A program made the position numbers and the translations under genes. Below the pieces are notes generated by a model, which saw nothing but the letters and a program-made list of their open reading frames with translations, did not search any database and was not told the DNA's origin. Below are positions 53,478 through 63,207 of a stretch of 64,000 nucleotides of DNA, one piece after another (the first letter of the stretch is position 1; each line of letters starts with the position of its first letter). The stretch is from Synechococcus sp. PCC 7335. Lineage in GTDB: Bacteria; Cyanobacteriota; Cyanobacteriia; Phormidesmidales; Phormidesmidaceae. The stretch covers positions 3,986,786 through 4,050,785 of the forward strand of contig NZ_DS989904.1 of assembly GCF_000155595.1 (NCBI RefSeq), given 5' to 3'.

Positions 53478-53831
53478 CTACCCAAAGGTAGTCCCGTTCC
53501 AACCCCACATTGCCCCCTGAGAATCAGCGAAGTCGATATACGTACGATTAGGGGGAACGCCAAGGGCAGCTTGAACTTTAGCGCAAAAATCCTGACTCAT
53601 CGTCTGGGTCTTGCTACTACCCATAGTGCCCACGCTCTTTATTTGGATGTAGCAAGTAGGATCGCTTGTGCCACCGAAGGTCATTGCTGTATTTGGTTCA
53701 AACGCTGTCATTACATAAGACTCGGGCTTGTTTAAATGCTTTGCCAAGCTAGCTGATAGCTGTTTGAGTAGCGCTTCAACCGTGGTTTTAGCAGGTGCTT
53801 CTACTGAAGTTTGAACTTTGATTAAAGGCAT
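53478..53831 (-). CDS. MIF-family tautomerase-like protein
   Basis: 117 residues from ATG 53831. After Met removal the protein starts with Pro (MPLIKVQTSV), the catalytic residue of the MIF/tautomerase superfamily. The MIF core pattern PESYVMTAFE, TCYIQIKSVG and PPNRTYIDFADSQGAMWGWNGTTF is well kept. The open frame extends to 54011 but that part has no relation to the family and the Pro2 start is decisive. Eukaryotic MIF is a cytokine; the bacterial role is unknown, perhaps keto-enol tautomerisation. Confidence 0.9.
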   Translation of the reverse strand: MPLIKVQTSVEAPAKTTVEALLKQLSASLAKHLNKPESYVMTAFEPNTAMTFGGTSDPTCYIQIKSVGTMGSSKTQTMSQDFCAKVQAALGVPPNRTYIDFADSQGAMWGWNGTTFG

Positions 53832-54185
53832 AGGACGGCACGTTTTGTGGGGGACATAGCCACTGGACAAAGGCCTGCTCAAAGAAGTCATGCCTACGGG
53901 TAAATAGCTAACCAGTTGGCTTAACCCCTTTCGCTGAGCAGAACCACTGATGAGGCAGACTTTTGAGACAGGTAGAGGCAAGCGACCAAAGCTATAGAAT
54001 ACTTCTATCATCTCAAACTGTACTTAGATCGACAGAGCGACCGCCTATCGAATCACCTTTAGCTAACTTGACTAGGCGATCGCTCATGGTTGAGTTAAAA
54101 CTAGCCAGCTAATCAGCCAATAGAGAGACTTTCCAAAACAAACCGGAGAAGCCAGCTATTATAGAGAGAGTTTACACTTCTTCAC

Positions 54186-55628
54186 ATGACGGCGTCTTCG
54201 ACCACCCACCTTTCAGTAGGCCAAAAAATTAAAGGCTTCATTGAAAAGCGAATCTTGTTAGGTCAACCCCTGACGTTAGAGCTAAGCGCAATTCTAATTG
54301 TGTACTTTGTGCAGGGGATTTTGGGGCTCGCTCGTCTAGCAGTGAGTTTCTTTTTAAAAGACGATATTGCTTTATCACCAGCAGAGGTATCAGCACTGAT
54401 GGGAATCGCGGCGTTGCCGTGGACTATCAAGCCTGTGTTTGGCTTCATGTCGGATGGATTCCCACTATTTCGGTATCGGCGTCGGCCTTATTTGATCTTA
54501 GCTGGGATATTAGGGGCGATCACGTGGCTGTCTCTAGCGACCGTCGTTCATACTGGTCTAGCTGCTACGGTCGCTATTCTCTTGACCTCGCTCTCAGTGG
54601 CTATCTCAGATGTCATTGTTGATTCGCTGGTGGTAGAACGCGCCAGAGAAGAAGGGCAAGGGGGCATAGGTACACTACAATCTCTAGCCTGGGGAGCGTC
54701 AGCAGTCGGTGGACTGATCACCGCTTACCTTGGCGGGCTTTTGCTAGAGCGCACTAGCAATCAAGTCATTTTTGGTATCACCGCTACCTTTCCACTGGTT
54801 GTTTGTGGCGTTGCCTGGCTGATTACGGAAGATCCGGTTACGGAGAAATCAAATTTCAAGGTTGTCATCAATCAAGTCAAGCTGCTAAAGCAAGCTGTCT
54901 CTAAAAAGGTCATTTGGATGCCAGCTTTGTTCTTATTTTTGTGGCAAGCAACGCCTACCGCCGATTCAGCCTTTTTCTTTTTCTCGACGAATGAACTAGG
55001 TTTCGCACCCGAATTTCTCGGTCGAGTTAGACTCGTCACTAGCCTCGCATCACTCATTGGTATCTGGGTTTTTCAAAGGTTTCTTAAAGAAGTCTCCTTT
55101 CGTAAGATCTTTGGCTGGTCGACGGTGATATCAGCAGCACTCGGAATGACGACCCTTTTACTTGTTACCCACGTAAACCGCAGCCTAGGAATAGACGATC
55201 AATGGTTTAGCTTAGGCGATAGTTTGGTGCTGACCGTAGCTGGGCAAATTGCCTTCATGCCGGTGCTCGTACTCTCTGCTAGGCTGTGTCCTCCTGGCGT
55301 AGAAGCGACGTTGTTTGCACTGCTGATGTCTGTTGTCAATTTGGCCGGATTGCTCTCTCACGAACTTGGCGCACTGCTCACTCACCAGTTAGGAATCACT
55401 GAGACCAATTTTCAAAGCTTATGGCAGTTAGTCTTAATCACTAATTTGACAACGCTGTTACCGCTACCGCTATTAGGTTTGCTACCGTCAGCTTCTGCGA
55501 CGGGAGATAGAACGCTCAGCAATGATAAAGCAAGTAGCGACACAGCCACAGGCGCCGAATCGGTGCTAATTCTTGCTACTCCAGAAGTCACGGATGATGC
55601 GAATGTTCGCCTGGACATTTCGCTCTAG
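54186..55628 (+). CDS. Folate/biopterin transporter (BT1/FBT family)
   Basis: 480 residues, 12 predicted TM helices of the MFS type. ALMGIAALPWTIKPVFGFMSDG followed by RRRPYLILAG and ISDVIVDSLVVERAR are the FBT signatures. Cyanobacterial and plant members import folates or pterins across the membrane. Ends in an acidic, Thr/Ser-rich tail. Directly upstream of the carotenoid oxygenase gene, 109 bp. Confidence 0.92.
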   Translation: MTASSTTHLSVGQKIKGFIEKRILLGQPLTLELSAILIVYFVQGILGLARLAVSFFLKDDIALSPAEVSALMGIAALPWTIKPVFGFMSDGFPLFRYRRRPYLILAGILGAITWLSLATVVHTGLAATVAILLTSLSVAISDVIVDSLVVERAREEGQGGIGTLQSLAWGASAVGGLITAYLGGLLLERTSNQVIFGITATFPLVVCGVAWLITEDPVTEKSNFKVVINQVKLLKQAVSKKVIWMPALFLFLWQATPTADSAFFFFSTNELGFAPEFLGRVRLVTSLASLIGIWVFQRFLKEVSFRKIFGWSTVISAALGMTTLLLVTHVNRSLGIDDQWFSLGDSLVLTVAGQIAFMPVLVLSARLCPPGVEATLFALLMSVVNLAGLLSHELGALLTHQLGITETNFQSLWQLVLITNLTTLLPLPLLGLLPSASATGDRTLSNDKASSDTATGAESVLILATPEVTDDANVRLDISL

Positions 55629-55737
55629 CTAGCTTGCCTTAGGAAGCTGCATTTAGAACATTTCACCCTGATTTTCTGCTGATAGAGATTAATTCTCGTT
55701 CAAACTTATATCCACCTACTTCTCACCTTTTCAGCCC

Positions 55738-57222
55738 ATGCAAACGCTCGAAGCTCCTAACCAACCGCTTTCATACACTCGCGAAGATTGGACTAGTGGC
55801 TACCGCTCTCAGCCAGAAGAATTCGCCTATTGGATTGATGACGTAGAAGGAGAAATTCCTGCAGATCTAGAAGGCACGGTGTTTCGCAACGGTCCGGGCC
55901 TCACAGATATCAATGGCTATCGGCTAAAGCACCCTTTTGATGGTGACGGCATGATCAATTCGATTGCCTTCAAAGGTGGCAAAGCATTCTATCGAAACAA
56001 GTTCGTGAAAACTGAAGCGTTTATCGCCGAACAAAAGAGTGGTAAGCCGGAATATAGAGGCGTATTTGGGACACAAAAGCCAGGCGGTTGGCTAGCGAAT
56101 GCTTTTGATCTAAGACTAAAGAACATTGCAAATACGCATGTTGTGTATTGGGGCGGGAAGCTCTTGGCTTTGTGGGAAGCCGCAGAACCGCATAGATTAG
56201 ATCCGCGGACCCTAAAGACTATAGGAATAGACTCTCTAGATGGTTTGCTAAAAAAGGGGGATGCCTTTGCTGCACATCCGAAGTTTGATCCTGACTGTGA
56301 GGGGACACAGCGGATGGTTAACTTTGGAGTCAAAACCGGCCTCTCTAGCACCATTAGTCTGTATGAATTCACTCCAGACGGAAGGCTGGCTCATCAGCAT
56401 AGGCATAGCGTTCCGGGCTTTGCCTTTCTACATGACTTCGCCATTACGCCAAACTATTGCCTCTTTGTGCAAAACCCAGTGGGCTTTAATCCTTTGCCGT
56501 TTGTGTTCGGCTTCAAGGGCGCAGCAGAATGCATCCAATTCAATCCTAAGCAGCCTACGAAGATTGTTCTAATTCCTCGAGATGGAAAGGGTGAAGTTCG
56601 TTTCTTCGACACTGATTCCTGCTTTGTTTTTCATCACGCGAACGCATTTGAGCACGGAAACCAGCTAATTCTTGATTCAGTTTGTTATGACAGTTTCCCA
56701 ACTATAGACGATGCCGAAGACTACAGCACTGTAGATTTTGATCATGTCCCTGCTAGTCAGCTCTGGCGATTTTCAATTGATTTGAACACAGAGAACGTTG
56801 CTGTGGAAAAGATAATCGAGCGACCCTGTGAGTTCCCAGCACTCAACCCAAAGCAAGTGGGTAGAAATTACCGATATCTATTTATGGGAGCGACAGATGG
56901 CGCAATTAAAAATGCGCCACTTCAGGCCTTGATTAAAAGAGATATGCAGACTGGAGAAGAGCAGCTGTGGAGCGCCGCTCCTCGAGGATTTGGCGGAGAA
57001 CCATTATTTGTGGCCCGACCCGGGAGTAAGGCAGAAGATGATGGTTGGGTACTGCTGTGGATCTTTAACGCAGCAGGTGATCGCACTGAACTGACTATCT
57101 TTAATGCGCAAGATATTACCCCTGGTCCGATCGCGACGCTAAAGTTAAGACATCATATTCCTTATGGCTTGCACGGGAGCTTTGTATCGGAGTACTTTGG
57201 CCCAGAAACAAATCTAAGCTAA
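55738..57222 (+). CDS. Carotenoid/apocarotenoid oxygenase
   Basis: 494 residues. The four Fe ligands His180 (FAAHPKFDP), His232 (FLHDFAIT), His299 (FHHANAFE) and His479 (GLHGSF) sit at nearly the same spacing as the four of Synechocystis apocarotenoid oxygenase. FRNGPGL near residue 49 is the family start motif. Probably cleaves apocarotenoids to retinal or similar products, linked to thylakoids. Convergent with the Hsp70-like gene, ends 15 bp apart. Confidence 0.92.
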   Translation: MQTLEAPNQPLSYTREDWTSGYRSQPEEFAYWIDDVEGEIPADLEGTVFRNGPGLTDINGYRLKHPFDGDGMINSIAFKGGKAFYRNKFVKTEAFIAEQKSGKPEYRGVFGTQKPGGWLANAFDLRLKNIANTHVVYWGGKLLALWEAAEPHRLDPRTLKTIGIDSLDGLLKKGDAFAAHPKFDPDCEGTQRMVNFGVKTGLSSTISLYEFTPDGRLAHQHRHSVPGFAFLHDFAITPNYCLFVQNPVGFNPLPFVFGFKGAAECIQFNPKQPTKIVLIPRDGKGEVRFFDTDSCFVFHHANAFEHGNQLILDSVCYDSFPTIDDAEDYSTVDFDHVPASQLWRFSIDLNTENVAVEKIIERPCEFPALNPKQVGRNYRYLFMGATDGAIKNAPLQALIKRDMQTGEEQLWSAAPRGFGGEPLFVARPGSKAEDDGWVLLWIFNAAGDRTELTIFNAQDITPGPIATLKLRHHIPYGLHGSFVSEYFGPETNLS

Positions 57223-57237
57223 GACAGCGCGAAAGCC

Positions 57238-60200
57238 CTACTCTACTTCTACTGAAGCAGTTAGAGCATCTGTTGCCATTGGCCTATCCAATGACTGAGC
57301 TTTCGTTGTCAGCAGAGATTCCAGATAAGACCGCAACCTTTCACCTTGTGCAAAATCAGCGATATAGATTTGACCGCTTTGTTTTCTAAACAACGGAAAT
57401 TCAGCCAGTAGCCGATAGTTATCCACATCTGAGGTTTGAACGCTGATTAGAGGGCGATCGCCTTCAGTAGGAACCAGCCCTGGTGGCAAATGTCCCTCAA
57501 TTAATGCTAGTAGATGCGCCTGAGAGATCTGAATGTCCACTCCCCGTTCAGATAGCAGGTGCATAATGCCGCCAGCAGGTAAAGGCTGCTCTGGCAGAGT
57601 ACGTAATAGCTCTAATAACAAGAAATAGTCACTGTAGCGATGGCGAGCAGTGTCTAGAACAGTAGGATAGTGGCATAGATTTGCTAGGCCATAGGCAATA
57701 CGGCTACAGCTATTGGGATACTCGCCGCTGTAGGTGTCTTGAATGATGGTAGCGTTGGGAAACTGCTGTCTAAGCCAATCGGAGACGATAGCTAATGAGG
57801 CCATTCCTCCCGTGCAAACGACCTGTTTAATCGACTCAGGCAATAAGGCTTTCTGATTAAGTAGGGTGCTAGTCAGCCGGTTGATGCGCTGGACATAGGG
57901 GAAAAAGACCTTGGTTTCTAAGTCTCTACGAGTGATAACCCAATCACGATTGCCTAGCTGCACAGTTACCTCATCATTTTCTTGAAGCATCATCTTTAGA
58001 TCCCGAGCAGTTGCTAGGGCTTGCTGACCTAACGATGAATCATTCAATCGCTGAGCTAGGCGATGACGAGCGATCCGATTTGCCTCACCAGGGCGAGGAA
58101 GCTGAAGCTGATCGAGCTTTAAACTTTCCCAGTCGTCAGCTGACGGCTGGCCAGACTGTTGAGTGTTGGTACTTGTTTCATTTTGAAGAGGCAGATGGAG
58201 AAGTTGACAGATAATATCTTGATCTACACTATCGCCTGCATAGGTATAGCTACGTGAAGCGAAATCAGAATAGCTGAGTTGCGTGAGGTCTGTGGGCAAA
58301 TTGGCGATCGCAACTTCAGTTAGTGTCGCTCCTGCACTCAATACAACGCTACCTCCGCTCCAATTACAGTTGTACAGCCCCAGTTGCTGATTGTTGTTAG
58401 GCTCATCTATAGTCGATAGTGGCAAAGCAGATAACAAAGCGGCAATTGCATCTTCTACAAAAAAGACCTGATCGGGTGTCGCTACTAATCCAGATGATAG
58501 TGCTGCCTCTCGAATGTTGAAACTGTAGGTATCTGGCCAGTTAGTTGGATAGCCGATGATCACACCCTCTAAACTCGTCAACGCTCGGCGCAGAGTATCA
58601 TCTTCTATTCCTACGGCATGACAGCTCATATGATCAGCACTCAGCGTTCGGAATAGATCGCAAACGGCTCTTTGCAATGATAGTAGAGGGAGCGACATTC
58701 GCTCAGACCACTGTATCTGGGGTTCTCCTGAAACATCATCAGGAATGCCTGTTTTGAGCATTGTCTTAAGCGATCGCAGCAAAGGAGTATTCTCTTGCAA
58801 TGCTGCTGGACCTACCACCCCGATTCCTAGCTGCCCAGATACCTTTGAATCAACAGAAGCTACCGCTGGCAGACGAAACCGTTTAGCCTCACTATCACCT
58901 GAAACGCTCCAGTACAGCTCATACATACGATGGGTGTATCGCTCCATCAAGACTACTGATAAACCCGTTGTCCCCAGATCAATGCCTAGAAACCAAGCAG
59001 ACTTATCATCATCCTCAGGGGCAAAGCCTTCATTATCCGATAGTTGAAGGGCGCTCTCTTTTTTCTTCGAATGAGTCGGTTTAGATCGTCTAGTTTCAGT
59101 TGAATGATCTAGAGTAGACCGCACTGAGTTAGATTGCGCTAAACCAGATTGCTCAGCTAAAAGCTGTTGCGAATCGCCAGATTGCTGAGCACGCTCTGAC
59201 TGGTTAGAAGAATCGATTGATTCAGTCGCTTCAAAGAAGTTTGACTCGATATCCCCGTTTGACATTAGGCCATCTGTATCGGGCCGATCGGTTCTGACAA
59301 GTCTATCGCTCGACTCTATGTTGCCTGAATCAGCATCAATCAAATTGTCTTTGTTAACAGTTTCGGTTGGTTCGTCTGGGATCACCTTAGAGTCACTATT
59401 GACTGAGACATTAGGTGAGCTGGCGCGTGAGATCGAGGCATCCTCGGACCGCTCAGAAACAATTGGATCTTCCTCTACTATTGGCACTTCGAGCGCACTA
59501 ATAATCGATGCCTGATTGTTCTCTTTCAGCTCACCTTGTAGCTCTTTTGAAAGTGCCGAGTCGTTTCCTTCTGCTAAAGAAAACGTATCTGACATCTCTT
59601 TAGTATCGATTCCATCTGATTTTGGCGAAGACTCTATAACCCCGTTAGCGTTGTTTGATTCAACAGAGCTATCTCTGCGATCTCTTCCACCAGGCTCGAT
59701 CATATCGGCCAGATTGTTACGCTTGCCATCAGAATTGCTCTGATCAATTCCGTTCACCTGAGCGAGTTCATCCACAGGTGCTTCAATTGAAGAGTCGATC
59801 ATCATATGCTTAGCGTCGGTCAAATCAGAAATAGTCAGGTTGGCCAAAAAGACGGCATCTGCTGTAGGGGTTACTTTGGATTCAACATCGAGATCTTCCG
59901 CTTCCGCTTCGGCCACCTGTGTCTTTGCGATCACAGCATCCACCACACTGTCACTAGACTCTGCCTCAGCACGCTTGCTACTTTGATCAACATCCTGACT
60001 AGGTAAATCAACAGTGGTGGTGCTGTCTTCACCGATGAAAGTCGCCGATTCAGCTTCACCAACCTCGGATTCTAACCCGTCACCTTGGATTTCACGCGGC
60101 AGAATCTCATCGAGAGAAGCTACTGTATCTAGCTCATTTAGCTCTGCGTCACTTTCGACAATCGGTAGCACCGAAACATCGCCATGTGATGAAGCAGAAT

Positions 60201-61029
60201 CAGAGACACTTGTTTGATCAAGCGTTTGTTCAAGTTGTGCAGTCAAATGATCAATCAGCGATCGCATGCTTTTCTTGCCCTGACGACCTAGACTATGAAT
60301 ACTTTCAATCCCTTCGTTGATAGAGGCTTGATATTTACTGATGTTGCTTTGGAGCGTTTCAAACGTCTGCTGCAAAGTCGAGTCGATATCGATCAGTAGC
60401 TGTTCAGATTTAGACTGAAGCTGCTGTATCTTTTCTAGCTGCTCGTGACTAGGTTGTAAATTTGATTGACCTGACTCTGTAGCTGCTGACGGCGCTGAGG
60501 CTACAGCCGTATGGTCCAAGTTAGTTTGAGTTAGCTGCTGCTTCACCAGCACAGACAAATTCTCTTGAAAACGTTCCGTCAGCACAACTAAAAACTGATT
60601 GAGCTGCGCTTCGTCTATCTGCGAGTGACTATCTTTGCTATGAGGATCATCAGCCTGCTCAGCCATACTTTGAGTAATATGCGATCGTTGTCTTTCTAAT
60701 GCTTCCACTTCGTGACGTAAAGCCTCTTTAGCCGACTGCAAATTATCTATCTCTAGGCGCAGTGGTCGCAGTGCATTCGACTTCAAAAAAGTCATTTCGG
60801 TCCGTAGCGTCCGTAGTAAATCTTCAGTAGATTCGCCTGATTCTTGCCCTTCTGATGCTTCAAACAACTGGTCTAGTGACTTTAAATAGGTTTGTGCTTG
60901 CACTAAAACCTGTCGCTGTGACTCGACTTCACTAGCTTTTATCCATAGAGTTTTTGGCTTTTTCACCGCTAAAGCCTGCTCTATATCAGCAATCAGTGAT
61001 TGAATTTGTTCCTTCTGAGAAGTCACCAT
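57238..61029 (-). CDS. Giant coiled-coil protein with Hsp70-like ATPase domain
   Basis: 1263 residues from ATG 61029. N-terminal 300 residues are coiled coil (for example LRLEIDNLQSAKEALRHEVE). Then about 370 residues of acidic, Ser/Asp/Glu-rich sequence. The C-terminal ~570 residues have an actin/Hsp70 fold: WFLGIDLGTTGLSVVLM (phosphate 1), VIIGYPTNWPDTYSF, FFVEDAIAALLSAL and CTGGMASLAIVSDWL (adenosine). The phosphate-2 motif, usually DLGGGT, reads NWSGGSV, so the Asp is changed. Unlike chaperone DnaK, no substrate-binding domain is seen. Confidence 0.85.
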   Translation of the reverse strand: MVTSQKEQIQSLIADIEQALAVKKPKTLWIKASEVESQRQVLVQAQTYLKSLDQLFEASEGQESGESTEDLLRTLRTEMTFLKSNALRPLRLEIDNLQSAKEALRHEVEALERQRSHITQSMAEQADDPHSKDSHSQIDEAQLNQFLVVLTERFQENLSVLVKQQLTQTNLDHTAVASAPSAATESGQSNLQPSHEQLEKIQQLQSKSEQLLIDIDSTLQQTFETLQSNISKYQASINEGIESIHSLGRQGKKSMRSLIDHLTAQLEQTLDQTSVSDSASSHGDVSVLPIVESDAELNELDTVASLDEILPREIQGDGLESEVGEAESATFIGEDSTTTVDLPSQDVDQSSKRAEAESSDSVVDAVIAKTQVAEAEAEDLDVESKVTPTADAVFLANLTISDLTDAKHMMIDSSIEAPVDELAQVNGIDQSNSDGKRNNLADMIEPGGRDRRDSSVESNNANGVIESSPKSDGIDTKEMSDTFSLAEGNDSALSKELQGELKENNQASIISALEVPIVEEDPIVSERSEDASISRASSPNVSVNSDSKVIPDEPTETVNKDNLIDADSGNIESSDRLVRTDRPDTDGLMSNGDIESNFFEATESIDSSNQSERAQQSGDSQQLLAEQSGLAQSNSVRSTLDHSTETRRSKPTHSKKKESALQLSDNEGFAPEDDDKSAWFLGIDLGTTGLSVVLMERYTHRMYELYWSVSGDSEAKRFRLPAVASVDSKVSGQLGIGVVGPAALQENTPLLRSLKTMLKTGIPDDVSGEPQIQWSERMSLPLLSLQRAVCDLFRTLSADHMSCHAVGIEDDTLRRALTSLEGVIIGYPTNWPDTYSFNIREAALSSGLVATPDQVFFVEDAIAALLSALPLSTIDEPNNNQQLGLYNCNWSGGSVVLSAGATLTEVAIANLPTDLTQLSYSDFASRSYTYAGDSVDQDIICQLLHLPLQNETSTNTQQSGQPSADDWESLKLDQLQLPRPGEANRIARHRLAQRLNDSSLGQQALATARDLKMMLQENDEVTVQLGNRDWVITRRDLETKVFFPYVQRINRLTSTLLNQKALLPESIKQVVCTGGMASLAIVSDWLRQQFPNATIIQDTYSGEYPNSCSRIAYGLANLCHYPTVLDTARHRYSDYFLLLELLRTLPEQPLPAGGIMHLLSERGVDIQISQAHLLALIEGHLPPGLVPTEGDRPLISVQTSDVDNYRLLAEFPLFRKQSGQIYIADFAQGERLRSYLESLLTTKAQSLDRPMATDALTASVEVE

Positions 61030-61667
61030 GAATGCCTTGAATGTAGTCAAATAATTATGTGCTCGAAAGCTGCTAGCGTTAAGCAACAGCAAAAGCCTAG
61101 TATTAGGCTATGTATGGCTGCTATGTACGGCTATAGAGGGAACGGATTTAGTGAGCTTACAGAGCACCGTCATAAGATCATCAGAATTTTACCGCCTAAA
61201 GCCGGAATGTAAGTGCATAGGATGCAAACCCAAAACATAAGCGCTTAGGCCTAAGCGAGCTTCGTCCCCCAAAAATAGCTTTCTATAGAAATAGCTCTAG
61301 GCCAGCTCTGCCACATAGATTCTATATTTCTATATATAGAGATTGAGTCAACGAGTAGCCTTGATAGCAGCTCTAGAAACGCAAGCGAATGTCTCGAAAA
61401 ATATACTATCTCTGTCGTTTTTGCAATGACCCCAAACAATAGAAGAGGATGCTATAAGTTATAAACCTTCCGTTAGGCCCTCGTGCTATTTAGGACTGTT
61501 CCGATACCAGGATCGATAGCTCTTTTGGACAGAACCCGTTCCTCTATCTCGTTCCTCTATGTAGACAGCACCGATGTAAGCCTTTAAAACTTTGCCTTTT
61601 TATTTTGATCGACTCTTATCGACTCTTAATTCTTGACTCTTAAATATATGCCATCTAGCAGCTGATT
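61030..61667. other. Intergenic region upstream of the CRP-type regulator
   Basis: About 640 bp. A perfect AGCCTA-GTAT-TAGGCT hairpin lies at 61091-61106 and a 10-bp duplication ATCGACTCTT at 61608-61627. No gene seen. Confidence 0.5.
61608..61627. repeat. 10-bp tandem duplication
   Basis: ATCGACTCTT twice, then a partial copy TTGACTCTT (61633-61641), 27 bp before the regulator ATG. Confidence 0.75.
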
Positions 61668-62357
61668 ATGGACGGACACTCTCGCAATACCCGTGACCTT
61701 ATCCGCATGACTCCTTTTTTTTGTGAGCTCGATCCAGTTTTAGCCGCAGAAGCTGCTGCTCAAGTAGTCACTCACCATCATCCTGCTAACCATGCGATTC
61801 TGCTAGAAGACGACTGGGGTAGTTCTGTCTACTTTGTTCTAGAAGGCTGGGCGAAGATACGGACTTATAATATAGATGGCAAAGAAGTCACGCTTAACAT
61901 GTTAGGAAAGGGCGAAATGTTCGGCGAGATGGCTCCTTTAGAGGAAACCCCACGTTCTACTGACGTTATTTCTTTGACACCAACTGTCATCGGCAGTATG
62001 CCTGCGCCGCATTTCGTTAAACTAATCCGTACAGAGCCTATGGCTGGTCTGTATATAGCAAAGCTGATCGCTAAACGTCTAAGACAAGTCAATCGCCGTC
62101 TGCGCCTGCGCGAATCAGACAGTCAGTCTCGAGTTGCCGATGTCCTACTGTTCTTAGCCGAAGGTCAGGGGAAGGTCGCTGGTGAAGGGATGGTAATCCC
62201 TAAATTACCTCACAAAGAACTTGGTGGACTTAGCGGACTTGCCAGAGAAACGGTTACTAGAGCGCTGAGTAAGTTAGAGAAAAGAGGCATCATTCAGCGC
62301 GATCATAATATTCTTAAAATTACTGATATTGAAGCTCTTGAACAACTTCTGGTATAG
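61668..62357 (+). CDS. CRP/FNR-family transcription regulator
   Basis: 229 residues. N-terminal cyclic-nucleotide fold (FVLEGWAKIRTYN), phosphate cassette FGEMAPLEETPRSTDV that keeps the Gly-Glu and Arg-Ser pair used by CRP for cAMP, long C-helix, and helix-turn-helix GLARETVTRALSKLEKRG. Likely a cAMP-responsive regulator in the SyCRP style; target genes unknown. ATG at 61668. Followed 12 nt later by the DUF2232 gene, so probably co-transcribed. Confidence 0.9.
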   Translation: MDGHSRNTRDLIRMTPFFCELDPVLAAEAAAQVVTHHHPANHAILLEDDWGSSVYFVLEGWAKIRTYNIDGKEVTLNMLGKGEMFGEMAPLEETPRSTDVISLTPTVIGSMPAPHFVKLIRTEPMAGLYIAKLIAKRLRQVNRRLRLRESDSQSRVADVLLFLAEGQGKVAGEGMVIPKLPHKELGGLSGLARETVTRALSKLEKRGIIQRDHNILKITDIEALEQLLV

Positions 62358-62369
62358 CAATTCTCGCCT

Positions 62370-63206
62370 ATGACCGAGCCCAACCACGACCCGATACCAG
62401 AGCAACTAAACGACGAGCCTTGGATATCCGATTCTTCATTACCTACCGCTCACGCTGCTGATCGCTACTCTGTTCAGTCCATCGATGCTGAGCGGAAAGT
62501 CGATACTGAAGGCACAGTCGATTCCTATAACTCTCCTCTGCTATCGACTATGCCTGCTCGTTCCTTACCGCCTTCACCTTTGCCTCTAGTCGAAACCGCC
62601 TTTCTAGCTAGCGCTGCTAGTCTTATGTGGCTAGTCAACGTATACTTTCCGCCCGGTCCACTACTACGAATACTCTTCCCGTTACCTATTACGCTGGTTT
62701 ACTTGCGGTGGAATGCTCGTGCAGCTTGGATGGGAGCGACGGTATCAGGGTTGCTGCTTACCATCCTGTTAGGCCCTACTCGTAGTGTTTTGTTTGTGAT
62801 GCCCTATGGCATCTTGGGTGTGCAGCTGGGGTATCTATGGCGTAGAAAAGCCGGATGGGGTATTTCTATTTTGACGGGAGGATTGCTAGTTACGTTTGGA
62901 ACGTTTTTCCGAATTTGGCTGCTTTCTATCTTAGCGGGTGAAGATCTGTGGGGCTATCTAATTGCGCAGATCACTCAGTTTATAGATTGGAGCGTAAGAT
63001 TGCTGACAAACTGGGGCTTGATCGGACTAGGAAGATTTGGACAGCCAGATATGGAAATCATCGCGATCGCCGCTGTCTCTATGACCGTTTTTGCTAGCGT
63101 TGTCTACCTATTTACCGTACATCTTGCTGCGTGGCTCATTCTAGAGCGTCTTGGTATTGTCATGTCAGAACCTCCAAACTGGGTACAGGTGCTCATAGAC
63201 GAATAG
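62370..63206 (+). CDS. DUF2232 membrane protein
   Basis: 278 residues. Soluble acidic N-terminus of about 70 residues, then six or so hydrophobic helices with LLRILFPLPITLVYLRW and MPYGILGVQLGYLWRR, the DUF2232 pattern. Function unknown. The next gene starts 1 nt after its stop. Confidence 0.85.
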   Translation: MTEPNHDPIPEQLNDEPWISDSSLPTAHAADRYSVQSIDAERKVDTEGTVDSYNSPLLSTMPARSLPPSPLPLVETAFLASAASLMWLVNVYFPPGPLLRILFPLPITLVYLRWNARAAWMGATVSGLLLTILLGPTRSVLFVMPYGILGVQLGYLWRRKAGWGISILTGGLLVTFGTFFRIWLLSILAGEDLWGYLIAQITQFIDWSVRLLTNWGLIGLGRFGQPDMEIIAIAAVSMTVFASVVYLFTVHLAAWLILERLGIVMSEPPNWVQVLIDE

Positions 63207-63207
63207 G

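Noticed and set aside
53832-54011. 60-residue N-terminal extension of the MIF-like protein
   Set aside because: The family needs Met-Pro at the N-terminus; the extension has no homology cue.
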